DNA of 64,000 nt from Pelodera strongyloides. Its lineage: Eukaryota > Nematoda > Chromadorea > Rhabditida > Rhabditidae. The notes below the pieces were generated by a model, which searched no databases, had not been told where the DNA came from, and worked only from the letters and a program-made list of their open reading frames with translations. The stretch spans positions 480,954 to 544,953 of the forward strand of contig JAANDG010000027.1 in the NCBI GenBank assembly GCA_036852015.1, in the 5' to 3' direction. Below are positions 34,801 to 45,356 of this stretch, piece after piece; position 1 is the stretch's first letter, and every line of letters begins with the position of its first letter. The translations under genes and the position numbers were made by a program.

Positions 34801-37800
34801 GACGGTTCTATTGGAGACTGCCTGGCCCGCATGGTGGTCTACAAAATAGTTTGCAACCTTTGTGGAGAATGTTACATAGGTCAGACTAGTCAACCGCTTA
34901 GGGAGCGGGTTCTCCAACACAAGGCTAAGAATAAATTGTTAGATACGCATTATAAAGATTCACATGTTTCTGCTGATCGCGCATTCTCTGTCGCTATTTT
35001 ACACCGTGAAACTAATTTTTGTAGACTTTTAATTTCTGAAGCTGTGGCTATCCGTGAGGAGAAACCATTGTTGAACCGTAAGTATGAATTATGCTGTAGT
35101 TCTGGTGCCAAACAAATATCATTGACCCCTATCTCGCTCTCTCTTCCTAACATTATCTAATTGATTGTTGTGTCTGACTCTCACCTCTAATCTAACTCTC
35201 TAACAACGGTTATCTTTCAACTTAGTACCTTGTAGCCCACTGTCCCTTGTCGTGCCTTGAGTTCTGTTAATTTTCATACGACCATAATTGTTTCATGTAT
35301 TGTGCGGGTGTTATTGTCTTGTGATTGCTATTGGTTTCGTGATATTTTGCCCTGTTTCTTCCCCTGTGTTTGTTTCTAGTCCAATATAGTGTTTTGTTTA
35401 CAGGTATTTATTCCATTGTCCTGAAGATGCCGAAAGGCGAAACGTTGACATAAAGATTTGGTTAACATATGTCCATCTGTCTTACCGGGAGTCGTATAAG
35501 CTCGAAGATTCTACCTATTATATAGATAGACTAGGACTTATTTTTTTAAATGAACATGCAAGTGCGGTTTCTTTGAACAAATTACCTTACCGATGCGCTA
35601 AGTAAACCTCGAATTTTAAGAAACATTTTTAATAAAAAGCAAGCATTAGGTCTCAAAAAGTTCAAAAAGTACAAACAAGTTCAAAAAATCAGGAAGATAA
35701 ACAACTGACTTGCACATGATAGGTTGACGGTTCCTCTTTTCTATATGTTGCTTTTATAGGACCGAGTGGAATCGGGTGACATACAGGCGGCTAAATTGCA
35801 CTTAATAATAAGAATCTAAGAAATAATGCAGCATGCTTATGACTTATGGAACGGAACGTAAGTTAGGCCAAACATCGAAAATCCTAATTGATTCGAGCAA
35901 GCGATAAGTAAATGATCGGGCCTCTGTTGGTTTATTGTTAGGTTAAAACATTTCAATCAATTTTGTTGATTTTGAATGAAACTCACCACGATGCCTTCGC
36001 ATCCGTTCTCTGCCCGGCGGCACAGCGTCAATTGACAGGAAAAATGCACCTCAAATGGGCAATTTTATTTGGAAATGCTCTTTGGTGGCCTTTTCATACT
36101 CTTTAGTCTTAGTGTAAAGAGAAAACACTGAGAAACAGCTTCCGTAAAATCAGAAATAGAGGTGACGGCTAAAATAACAAAAATCGTTATGTTACTTCTG
36201 ATGCAGCACAGAATAGAAGAGAAAAAAATAAACATAATTTATTTCTGATCATGAGTTTTATAAAAAAATCCTTTACCTTAACGCTAATCTTAACCTTAAC
36301 TTTAACCCTTTTCATGGTATAATAGTTTAGCTTTTTTATTTTAGATTATGGGGGTTTCCAAGTGTCCCAAAAATTCGGTGTCAGTCTGTCAATACTACCG
36401 TCCGTATTTCTGTACGAAACTTGCATATATAAAATTAAAAATTAAAAAATATTTTCGTGTAGTTCCAAAATACCGTAATTTTTCACCATACTTGGACACC
36501 CCATAAGAAATTACAACTTACCATAATTTGATCAGCAAATCGAAAAGCGTGTATTGTGGTGAACGCCGTTCGAAAGTCACTTGAATACTGTAGTGGCGGG
36601 ATTAGTTCCGGATCGGTGATGCATCTAAATAATATGAAATTATTTTCTAATGAAACATGAACCCTAGCGTAAAGTTCGAGATTTCTAGTTTGTCAGGCAC
36701 TATTGGTTGTGTCCTAGCAATGATCAAAAGGATCAAAATGGCTCTTCGCCAGCTCTTCCAGGAGACCAATTGGGTGAATTTCTGGCAGTTTTCGTAGCAA
36801 TCCCTAGAGAGTTTCCGAAAGCCGCTTATTTATTATTGCTTAAAGTTTCGAATAGTCGCTTACTGGCTTACTTACGAACGAGAAAATTAAGCAAAACGTT
36901 TTCCCCATGAGCTCAAACCTCCGGGACTTCCTTTCCCGGGCAAGGCTACCAACTAATGTAAGGGCATAACAACCACAAAGCAAACAAAAATGTTCGCGAT
37001 CCAAAGTTCGAGTGCACATAAAGTGGTGTTCGAAACCATTCAATACGAGGTTATTATCCCAGTTACGGGACAAAAAGAAAACAATAAAGAACAAAAATAT
37101 GTTATGATATAGTACCGTGTGCTTACCCATTATTCTTATGTCTTATGTGTGAAGTTTTAGTTTAATGTAGTTCGACCTATATTTTGAGAGAGAAAAACGA
37201 AACCATGTATAATATTTTGGTGCATAATATTTCAAAATCAAAAGCTCTACTGCTAAGGTTCAAAGGGAGAGGCCCACGAGAAAAATGTTTTCCTCAGTTT
37301 ATTTGCACAAAATATCCAGAATTTCAGAAATATTACGGCGAAAACCGCATTTCTTTACGCCTAGAACTCGCAGAGTTATTCACCGGCAAACAGTTCGGTC
37401 AGGTACCGTAGTCAGAATCAATTTTTGCGCTTTTGGGGCATTATTGTATTGGAAACACCTCTTTATATTCGTAGGAATGACCTTTATTCGTTTAACCATT
37501 ATTATGTAGAGAAAGAATGCAAATGAACGGATATAAACCGTAAAATATAATTTTGACTTGCTGACTACGGTACCTGGCCGAACCGTTTGCCGGTTCAAGG
37601 CATTTTCCTCGAGACTACAAAAATATGAATATGAATTTGTAATATATAGGGAAAAGGAATAAAATACATATGAAAAGAAACTTTATGAAAAATATTTTAG
37701 CAAATTAGAATAAAACAAACCCTCGCTCGTCCACCAGTTTGAAGTCCTGTCCCGACTGGTCTTTCACCATACAAGAATGTACGAGAAACCCGGTTTCTTC

Positions 37801-40800
37801 GAAAATCAAAAATTCAGAATTACTTTTTTACGTGAGCCTGAGCCCTGAGCCGTTAATTAATTAACTGGTAGCTTATCAATTTTTCTGGTTTTATATCAAT
37901 ATTAATCTACCAGTCGGCTCACGCCGCCCGAGGCGACTTACGTGGAAATATGATTGGTTTAGCATGGGCATACTGCATACTTACATACAAAGTTTCAAAC
38001 GTATAATAAGAAATTCACATAATAGGAAAGAACTGCATATGCATACTTCGATATTGAGCTGCGACACTCTTTTTATACCTGAACACGAAAATTTGCATTT
38101 CCGTAACGCACATCGGTATGCAAATTACGCTACAGTTACTCGTTTATATAATAAGATAGTCTATAGACTATGACCATCTAGGGGGAACTTTGTATGGCAT
38201 ATATATCATAGGGAGTATATTTTGAGATAAACTTTAAATACAAATAATTAAACACCAACCACTCTGACACGACCATTTATGTACTACTGGATCTCCGACA
38301 TTAGCAAATCGAATTTTTGGTCCATTTATCGATTGAGAAAGAACATCATATCTGCATGTGGGGTGAGTTACACCGGCCAGATTTGTTGAAGATAGGTCCC
38401 TGAAATAATAGTTTTAGTCTACATATGATTTGTGGTGTAGTGGTTAGCATCGGTGCTTCTCACGCGAAAGGTCGGTGGTTCGACTCTTGCAACTTGCAAC
38501 CTACAACTGCAAAACAAATACCGTAAAGGAGAGAAGCTAAATGTAAAGCAAGCTACGGTAATTGACAAAACTGCGCATAGAAAAGTAGAATACATTACAC
38601 TCATGCACAAATCCTAAAGTTTTTTGAGTAGAGGACTGGCAGGTGGTTTTACTGCATTCCCCTATAGCAATATCACAGGAAAAGTACAGTATGCAACCAA
38701 GTGTATTTTACCATGCGTCATTCTGCTTTAAAAACTCACTGTACTTGTACTTCTTGATCCAAATCGACGCTCTGTTCTTGATAGAAACAATTCAATCGAT
38801 ATGCTCTATCTCCAGCAGTCACAAAGAAACGATGGTGTTGAACGACTACGGTGACTTGATAATTAACACCGGGAGGAGACGCCTAAATGAGGTAATTAGG
38901 TTTAACCTAATTACAAATTAACCTAACACTTTTATTTTTCTTCCGCAAAAACTGATCCGTTCAAACTTCAAACTACGCAGTCATTGTAGACATATTGACT
39001 TTTGCCACGAATTTCTTTAGAATATGTGCTTGATTATGCAAAATAAAGCACAATTTATACTACAGTACACTAAAGACTCTGAATCGCTGAATCACACTAC
39101 ACTACAGAATTCTCACCTATTCTCTGTTACGGACTAAATGTTATTCTCAACTAAAGCGAAATACCGGCCGGTTCTTGAAACGCATCGTGGACACCTGCAT
39201 TATTATGCAGCTTATGCAAATTCGAGTAAATTAGAATAAATACGTAAGAATGCAGCTGTCCACGATGCGCACAAACCGGCCGTTATTTCGCTTTAAGATC
39301 CAGTAACACCACACCTACCACTTTCTGCCGATTCACAACACAATCGCCTTTATACGGTACGTTTATGAAGAAGGGCACTTGAATTGGAGCATCACAATAG
39401 TTGAGGTGACACCTATGGTGGAAAGAGTTATTTACAGAAGCAATTGCAAATGTATTGATTAAAACAATTACTCCCGGATACCCCACAGTGGTCACGAAAT
39501 GGTCTGCATATGGTTTTGAAGAAAATATTCGATTTATCCAGGAAAACATGTTTTCAGGCGACCAACATCGAAATAAACTTACGACTGTGTTCCGGCAAAA
39601 TATCCCTTCACGTAGACATGGCCTGCGAACGGATGGACTGGGTTCAAATGCAGTCGAAGGCCTTCAGGGAGGCACTCCTAAAATAGAGTCTCTTTTTAGA
39701 ACCTTTTCTACCTTCTAAAGGGGACGTTTGCCAGGTTTCCTAAACGTGCGCTGGTCTTCAGCTTCTCATAGATTGTATGATTATGTTTCATTTTGTGTGC
39801 AAATAAAAATATTCCTGTTCATGAACATTTTCTTCACCAATTATTTTTTTTAATTCTCCAAGATATGTACCAACTTTTAGCTTGCTGCTCATAAACGAAA
39901 CATTTTTGAAAAAAAAAGGCAAAATATAAGAAGGTGAAAGATGTTCCATTAGTCTCTCTTCCCTCTGCGATGCTTTCTCTTGAAATGTTCATTCTTCCGG
40001 CAGTAAATGGTCACTTATTATACTGTCACTCTCGATACACTATAATAATTGATACAACCGGACACTAGGAACATGAATGAAGAAATTGAGGACAGTTTTT
40101 TGGTAAAAGAGAAACTTTAGTTGATTTGTGAATGTCAAATCGATAAATATTGTGGATCGATGCAAGAGATTCTATAGAATGGGGGGAACCTTATTTTTAG
40201 TGTGAAAACCTGATATCATCCACTTTATATGTAGTCTTGAACAACTTGAAATCACATAGCATAGTTGAACCTATACAGTATGCATTTGTGTGCTAACGCT
40301 TACAGTTATCGAACAATAAGTGTTCTGTGTTATGTGATATTTTTCCCCTTGTTCAAACAAAAAAAGTTTAATTTTCTCGTGAGCCTATCCCGTTAACTAT
40401 ACCAAGGGACGATTAACAGTGTTGCGAGTTTGGTATTTACCCTTTCTTTACACCATGGGCGGTCTAATTTTCATACGAGAAAAACTGCGCCACCAAGGTC
40501 ATTATATTATAGCTATTGCGTGACTCAAAACCAACAAAGCAAGGCGAGTTATGCAAATTTCTGAGGACAAATTATAGCTTCCCCTCTGTTTGGCAAATAC
40601 AACAAGCAAGAAATTGTAGCAAGAGAATTGATACTGTACGTTGGTAAGCAAATACCACAAGCCGACATAAATTGATTCGAAAAAAGTGGGAAACGAGCAG
40701 AGGTATTTACAAGTTTTATTAATTTTATTACAAGCAGAGGTATTATGTTTTATTAATGCTAACACCCAATTAAGAAACTGATATCAAGGATTTCTTGTAG

Positions 40801-41286
40801 ACCCGTTATAACTACGCCGTGAACAGGCAAATAAAGAGTGAACTAGTAAACATCTAGCAATGTGTGATATCTGTCTGTTGTAATATCTTAATCTTAGCAA
40901 ACGGAAAAGACGACTCATCATTTATCAGCTTTTGTACACAGACTTCAGAAAAAAAATCATTATTCAAATTCATCGAGAAAACTCACCAACTTTGGCTGCG
41001 ACCTCAAAAATGGGTTTGGTTGTTGTGGTTGGGTTGGCAGCAAATCTTGCTGCCCATAATTTGAAGCAGCATTATTTTGCTGCCCATAATTTGAAGCAGC
41101 ATTATTTTGCTGCCCATAATTTGAGGCAGCATTATTCTGTTGCCCTGATGCTGGGTATTGATTATGTACAGTATTTGATGTTTGACTGGATTTCAGACTT
41201 TCATACGTTTCCTCTGCTGGAAATTGTCCAAATATGGGTCGGAGTAGCAAAAATATGAATATAATTAATGAAATTGAGCAGTTCAT
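27797..41286 (-). CDS. ZP-domain membrane protein, cuticlin-like, 995 residues
   Basis: 25 exons in phase: 41286-40987, 39677-39583, 39412-39319, 38882-38740, 38399-38260, 37796-37721, 36624-36522, 36049-35987, 34480-34411, 34213-33845, 33618-33527, 33200-33011, 32768-32729, 32705-32641, 32016-31882, 31765-31694, 31599-31510, 31307-31123, 30920-30825, 30692-30588, 29924-29851, 29651-29608, 29197-29097, 28641-28578, 27978-27797. Residues 1-20 are a signal peptide (MNCSISLIIFIFLLLRPIFG), then QQNNAASNYG repeats. Residues about 101-338 are a ZP domain: ZP-N includes GHVYVKGYFAGTQSCHLNYC and VVVQHHRFFVTAGDRAYRL; ZP-C includes GDPVVHKWSC, FLVHSCMVKD, DERGCITDPELI, FADQIMVHFSCQLTLC. A Ser/Thr/Pro-rich stretch of about 600 residues precedes a transmembrane helix (about 948-973) and a basic tail. 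ZP proteins polymerise in apical matrix and cuticle. The distance from ZP domain to membrane anchor is unusually long. Exons 11-14 and 21 are less sure. Confidence 0.93.
28081..28220. repeat. Dispersed repeat I, copy 2
   Basis: ACCGGGTTATATCAACCG, GCACCGGGGTCCTGCA and CTTCCCGGTGGCCAAT match the copy at 14378; in a ZP-gene intron. Confidence 0.75.
28346..28529. mobile_element. MITE family A, copy 11
   Basis: TTAAAGCGAAATACCGGCC start; right end diverged (GGTGGGTGTTTCGCTTCAAA). ZP-gene intron. Confidence 0.9.
28816..28896. repeat. CT and TA simple repeats
   Basis: CT run, TA run, then a second CT run. Confidence 0.95.
29012..29053. mobile_element. MITE family C, right end only
   Basis: ACCACGTGCTATACCGCTTTAA; no matching left end recognised. 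Confidence 0.55.
29239..29373. mobile_element. MITE family B, copy 3
   Basis: Right end GAGTGGTGAATATGGCCTCAG intact and core AATGCTGTAATCCCC...; left end diverged. Confidence 0.7.
30370..30549. mobile_element. MITE family A, copy 12 (short-interior subfamily)
   Basis: TTAAAGCGAAATACCGGCC ... ACCGGTATTTCGCTTTAA; interior as in the copy at 23515. Confidence 0.92.
32166..32605. mobile_element. MITE family E
   Basis: Inverted arms of about 150 bases: TTAAAGGATCGCAGTCACT at left, AGTGACTGCGATCCTTTAA at right; also GAATTCCAACTCAGGG and its complement. Seen once; ends 36 bases from a ZP-gene exon. Confidence 0.92.
32813..32967. mobile_element. MITE family C, copy 2
   Basis: TTAAAGCTGTATGACATGTGG ... 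CCATGTTTCATTCCGCTTTAA; diverged family C ends. ZP-gene intron. Confidence 0.7.
34236..34308 (+). pseudogene. tRNA-like sequence
   Basis: A box TGGCCTAGTGG and B box GGTTCGAATCC with tRNA spacing; the acceptor stem pairs only partly (TCCA/TGGA). In a ZP-gene intron; probably a pseudogene or SINE head. Confidence 0.5.
34500..35470 (+). mobile_element. Truncated Penelope-like retroelement with GIY-YIG domain
   Basis: ORF 34555-35160 (201 codons) is the connector plus endonuclease end of a Penelope-like element: VVYKIVCNLCGECYIGQTSQ holds the GIY-YIG core (Y..C..CYIGQT), followed by RERVLQHKA, a conserved SH, and EEKPLLN with the catalytic-type Glu region. The reverse transcriptase upstream is absent, so this is a 5'-truncated copy that cannot move on its own. 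A motif at 35421-35443 resembles a hammerhead core. It lies antisense inside a ZP-gene intron. Confidence 0.85.
37260..37606. mobile_element. MITE family D, copy 1 (right end truncated)
   Basis: Starts AAAGGGAGAGGCCCACGAG and matches the complete copy at 49990 through the centre and into the right arm (CTACGGTACCTGGCCGAAC). Right end lost. ZP-gene intron. Confidence 0.85.
37906..37940 (-). repeat. Dispersed repeat R, copy 3
   Basis: TACCAGTCGGCTCACGCC then GCCCGAGGCGAC, the complement of copies 1 and 2. Confidence 0.6.
38428..38495 (+). pseudogene. tRNA-Glu-like sequence
   Basis: TGTGGTGTAGTGGTTAGCAT and GTGCTTCTCACGC resemble a tRNA-Glu(CTC) D arm and anticodon arm; B box GTGGTTCGACTC is present, but the stems fail. 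In a ZP-gene intron. Confidence 0.5.
38642..38733. mobile_element. MITE family C remnant
   Basis: Right end CATGCGTCATTCTGCTTTAA reaches within eight bases of a ZP-gene exon end, right behind its GTGAGT donor. Confidence 0.5.
39152..39296. mobile_element. MITE family A, copy 13
   Basis: CTAAAGCGAAATACCGGCC ... CCGGCCGTTATTTCGCTTTAA; short interior. ZP-gene intron, 22 bases from an exon. Confidence 0.92.
41045..41150 (-). repeat. Coding 30-base tandem repeat in ZP-gene exon 1
   Basis: Three nearly identical units encode QQNNAASNYG, giving a Q/N-rich N-terminal stretch before the ZP domain. Confidence 0.9.
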
Positions 41287-42252
41287 TTTATTTCAGCAAG
41301 GGTTTAGAAGGAATATATTGATGTAAGCAAATAAATCTGAAAAGACAATTCATACACAAAATAATCAATCAATAATCAGCAAATTATTATCATTTGAAGA
41401 TGCTGTGTTCGAAATTTTAGATAAATTATCGCACATATTAGCTAACCATGAGTTATTGCATATAGATTGCGTCAAGCAAATCTACACAATTATACTTTAG
41501 CATAATATGTAATTTATTTATGCCACAGTAACATAGTATGACATTGGCAAAAGCAAATATAACTATATAAGCAAGCACACCGTATGTTCCATGTGAGCTT
41601 CAATTCGCTTAAATACCGTACTATAGCTTGTCACTTTTTAGTGGATTATCCAAAGGATTACGGTAACAACAATATGCGTAGCAATTGAAAAAGTACAAAA
41701 GTTAAAAAGTGAATAACACGGTAAGCCTACCGTAGACGGGAAAACGAAAACGGTTACACAGTAAATCTGGTTTAGAGATGTTTTTTTTTTTAAAGAATAT
41801 AGACATAGAGAGTTGAGTCACGTTTGCTACTTCGAGAATTTGTACAATCTGTTGTGTGAGTTTGCCTTGTAGATACTATACATAGCTGTTTAAAATGTCT
41901 ACTAAGTAAGGAGTGTATATACATACATACTTTATTCCTGAGGGCATTCTTTATAGCTTTGCATTGAATAGGATTTCTGTCCATATATTAACGCCAGTTA
42001 TCTCTGTTGTAATATCAAATATTATTTGTTGCACCATTACTTATATGTATACAAATTGTTTGCTGTAAGGTTAGTTATCCACTGAATCCCGTGCTAATAG
42101 GAGATTTTGCAATCATTCAACAAAAATTGTTGATAAATTCTTATTTCAATCAGATTACCTACTATACTAGTAAAAGTACAAAGCTCAACGTAAGCAAAAA
42201 CTCTGAGTAAGTAAGTGTAAGTTGGCAGCTACCATGCTCTCACTCAAATAAA

Positions 42253-42345
42253 AAGCGCGCGGTATAAAGCCAGTGGCATCAAGTCAAAATCCGTGGCGCG
42301 TAGCGCTGTACAGCTTTGCCAAGAGCGCGCGTAGCGCGCGTTTTT
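42253..42345. repeat. GCGC-rich repeat J, copy 1
   Basis: AAAAAGCGCGCGGTATAAAG and GAGCGCGCGTAGCGCGCG; related to 43430-43562. Confidence 0.5.
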
Positions 42346-43429
42346 CATTTCTAGTATTACAGGAGTAATGCCTGCCGGCGAAACCAGTATATATAAGAGA
42401 TTTATATAAGGGATATGCGGGATGACGAGAATGCGCGGTTTTGCAATGGGTTTACGATTGTGAAAATGATACTCGTTGGAGTATATTTATAAACTCGGGG
42501 AACTTAGTTTGAAGCTCGCATAAATGGCATAAAGTCTCAATCTATCGGTACTCAAAATAAAATAATCAAAAGTCAATGTAAAACTGGTGAGCATTGCTTG
42601 TAACGAGATGACAGCACAGTTCTCTTTGGTGTTATAAACATCATGATAGGTGTTTTTTGGACCTAGAGTTTGGTTTGGATAGTGTTTCGTCGTATGCTAA
42701 TTGTAAGTTTTAGACCTTGACGTGTTCTTAGAACTAGGCTCAGGCTGTCTTGTGAGGCTGAAGCTTGTGCCGAGTTCTAGGCCTGGAGTTAGCCAAGTAC
42801 GTCAGGATATTTATGTTTTTGCCGAAACGTTGGGAATAGAAAAAAAACACAAATCGAAAAAAAGAAGGCTTGGCATAAAGGGTTGGGTCATCCAAGTCTT
42901 CAAGGTTGTCTAGAACATACAATGGCAAAAGGAGTGCTGCGTCATAAGTATTTGTATATGCAAATGTTAGGGCATGGCATCGGCATGGTATCTTTTCGTG
43001 GTTGATACATGTGCTTCTTCGGCAAATTGCACAATGAAAGTTTGGGAGTAAATCGTGCATAACACTCAAAAAATTCAATAAGTTATATAGATAAGCTAAT
43101 TGTTAGTTTGATTTGAGCAGAACTACCACAGCAATAGTGAACTCCAAAACATGATTAGTACCTTGCGTGAAACACAGAACTATCCGTGGAAGACCATTTT
43201 TAAAACTAGTATTGCTCTATTAAGTTAGTTGTTGCATAGTAAATACTAGGACGGCTATTAGTAACTAACAATAAGCTTGTCCTGGCGGCATCCTACATAA
43301 CGGAGCGTAAAATAATAATGGACATAGCACTGGTAACCCAACTGCTAAGCATAAATGTGCTAGGTAACGCGCGGGAGAGTAAACTCACTAACCTCTAATA
43401 ATGTAATTCATACTCTCGAGTATTTGTTA

Positions 43430-43562
43430 TGGTAGCGCGCTTCGCGCTCGCCTGTCAACTTATATATACTCGAAAAAGACCCTTTGCGCGCTCGCAATTT
43501 CCTGCTCATTTTTACTGGGAAAAGTAGACAAATGTTTATTGAGTAGCGCGAAGCGCGCGGTA
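43430..43562. mobile_element. GCGC-ended palindrome J, copy 2
   Basis: GGTAGCGCGCTTCGCGCTCG at left and TAGCGCGAAGCGCGCGGTAA at right are complementary; an imperfect inverted repeat. Confidence 0.6.
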
Positions 43563-44979
43563 AATAAGTAGGTAAGTTGAATACATTGAAAATGGTTTAT
43601 TTATAACAATGCAGTACCAACTTTGAAACCACCACCCGGCGAGGGCGATCTCTCATGGCCCTAGCCTGAAGACCGAGCAATTTGTCATATGGACTCGTCA
43701 CGTTATGCTCAAGACACGACTTCTGCGGACAAGTCATCAACTTTACAACGTATTAAACTACCCTTGAAAAAAGCTTGGTTTCAGAGCTCACGTTGCGGTA
43801 CCTTATTGTTAGCAAGCCCATGTTTGCGTACTATGCGGATGTTTCACTTCGCAAAGTTTGTACAGTCGACGAGCGTTTATCATGTATTTATATCTCGTTA
43901 CTTTCTTGTTTTATTTGATAGCATGTTATTCTCTTACAATTTAAAACAAATTATGTATAATATATTTATTTTCATCAGAAATGTACAAAATCCACAAAAT
44001 TGCAAAACATGATTCATTCATTGAGACAAAAAAAGTTGAACATGCGGAAAAATGTACTACAAAATATCCATATTATTAAAATTTTGTTTTGTTGAAATAT
44101 AAAGGAAAATTAATTAGTAAGTTAACAAACTCAAGTATTGCTCCTCAGAGTTTAGTTTAAAGCAATATTATTCTCAAAAGGGTCAACTTAAATATAAACA
44201 TTTTGATAAGATTATAATATTCTCATCATTTTCTTGCAAAATTACAAAAAATGTAAATACCGGTTAGTCGGAAGGCTCTGTTTAGGAACAAATGTTATTC
44301 AAAGTGCTGTGAAGATCGGCAAATAATAAGGTAAGACCTAGTAACACTCATTTACAAAGGTTCTGTAACATCTTGATGTATAATGCACACTCGTGTAATT
44401 ATCTTCACAAATATTCAGGCTTCCCTAATTTACTATAGGAAAGTTTGCTTTGAAGGATATCCAGTGCACGCGAATACAATTAATGAAACCAAATCTATAA
44501 TGAGACAAAGAGATAAACTCTAAAATCAATAGTAAATCGTAACAATGCTTGATAAAAAAAATGAAGCGTTGAGTAGCCGGCATTGAGGGAAAAATCTTCG
44601 CAAAATCACGACTTTCGAAACTGACCCTGCGGCAAGATTCTCGCGAGTTAAGGTGCGCGGCGATACTCTGGCGCGCAGACTTTCGCACTGCTACATGATG
44701 TCTGTCCCAAGCATTCCATGTGCGGCTACTCAACCTCAACTAAACCAAACTTTTTCTCACAGATAGACTTCACCGAATTTAAGGAAACAATATGTAGCAA
44801 CGATATTTCATATGGACAGGTTAAGTAAATGCAATATTTCAAAAGTGCAGGCACATACGACTGAGATTTGTAGGACCAAGAGTTGGTATGTAATGTTAGA
44901 AACATACACAAAAACTAGTAGTTGACACGATATATTACAAGTGTAACTTCAAAATCATAATTTGGATCGAGCATGCAAA

Positions 44980-45080
44980 TAAAGCGGTACGGCACGTTGT
45001 CTTTGGAAACGCGTGCTACCACATTGACATTGCGCACGTGACCGGCATGCGTTTCAAAACCATGTGCCATACCGCTTTAC
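44980..45080. mobile_element. MITE family C, copy 3
   Basis: TAAAGCGGTACGGCACGTTG ... CCATGTGCCATACCGCTTTA. Confidence 0.8.
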
Positions 45081-45293
45081 GAGTCGTCGGTTTTCAAATA
45101 TATCAATGACCCATTAATCTACTTGAAAGTATGGTTTCTGAGATGCAACAAGACTACAGTAACCCTAACGGTATGTAAGTATAGAGCAATACAACGATTG
45201 ACACTGAAACGCGTGCTGGATTGCTGCAATGACACATATTACATACAAATTTGTTGCATTCTGTGTTGCACAGAAAGTCACACAAATCTACAT

Positions 45294-45356
45294 ATAATAT
45301 ATGCAAATGCCGTTTTCTCACATCTATTTCAAAAACCACGTGTTACACCGCTTTAA
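45294..45356. mobile_element. MITE family C, right end at claudin stop
   Basis: AAAAACCACGTGTTACACCG then CTTTAA; the terminal TTAA (45353-45356) holds the TAA stop of the claudin-like gene on the minus strand. The left end is not clear. Confidence 0.65.

Larger units (their letters stand above)
41287..45352. other. Intergenic region between ZP and claudin-like genes
   Basis: AT-rich, no gene recognised. Contains GCGC-rich palindromic blocks at 42253-42345 and 43430-43562 and family C copies near 44980 and 45353. Upstream of the ZP ATG no clear splice acceptor is seen. Confidence 0.6.

Noticed and set aside
42740..43078. 112-codon minus-strand open frame
   Set aside because: No recognisable motif, no flanking exons, AT-rich composition.
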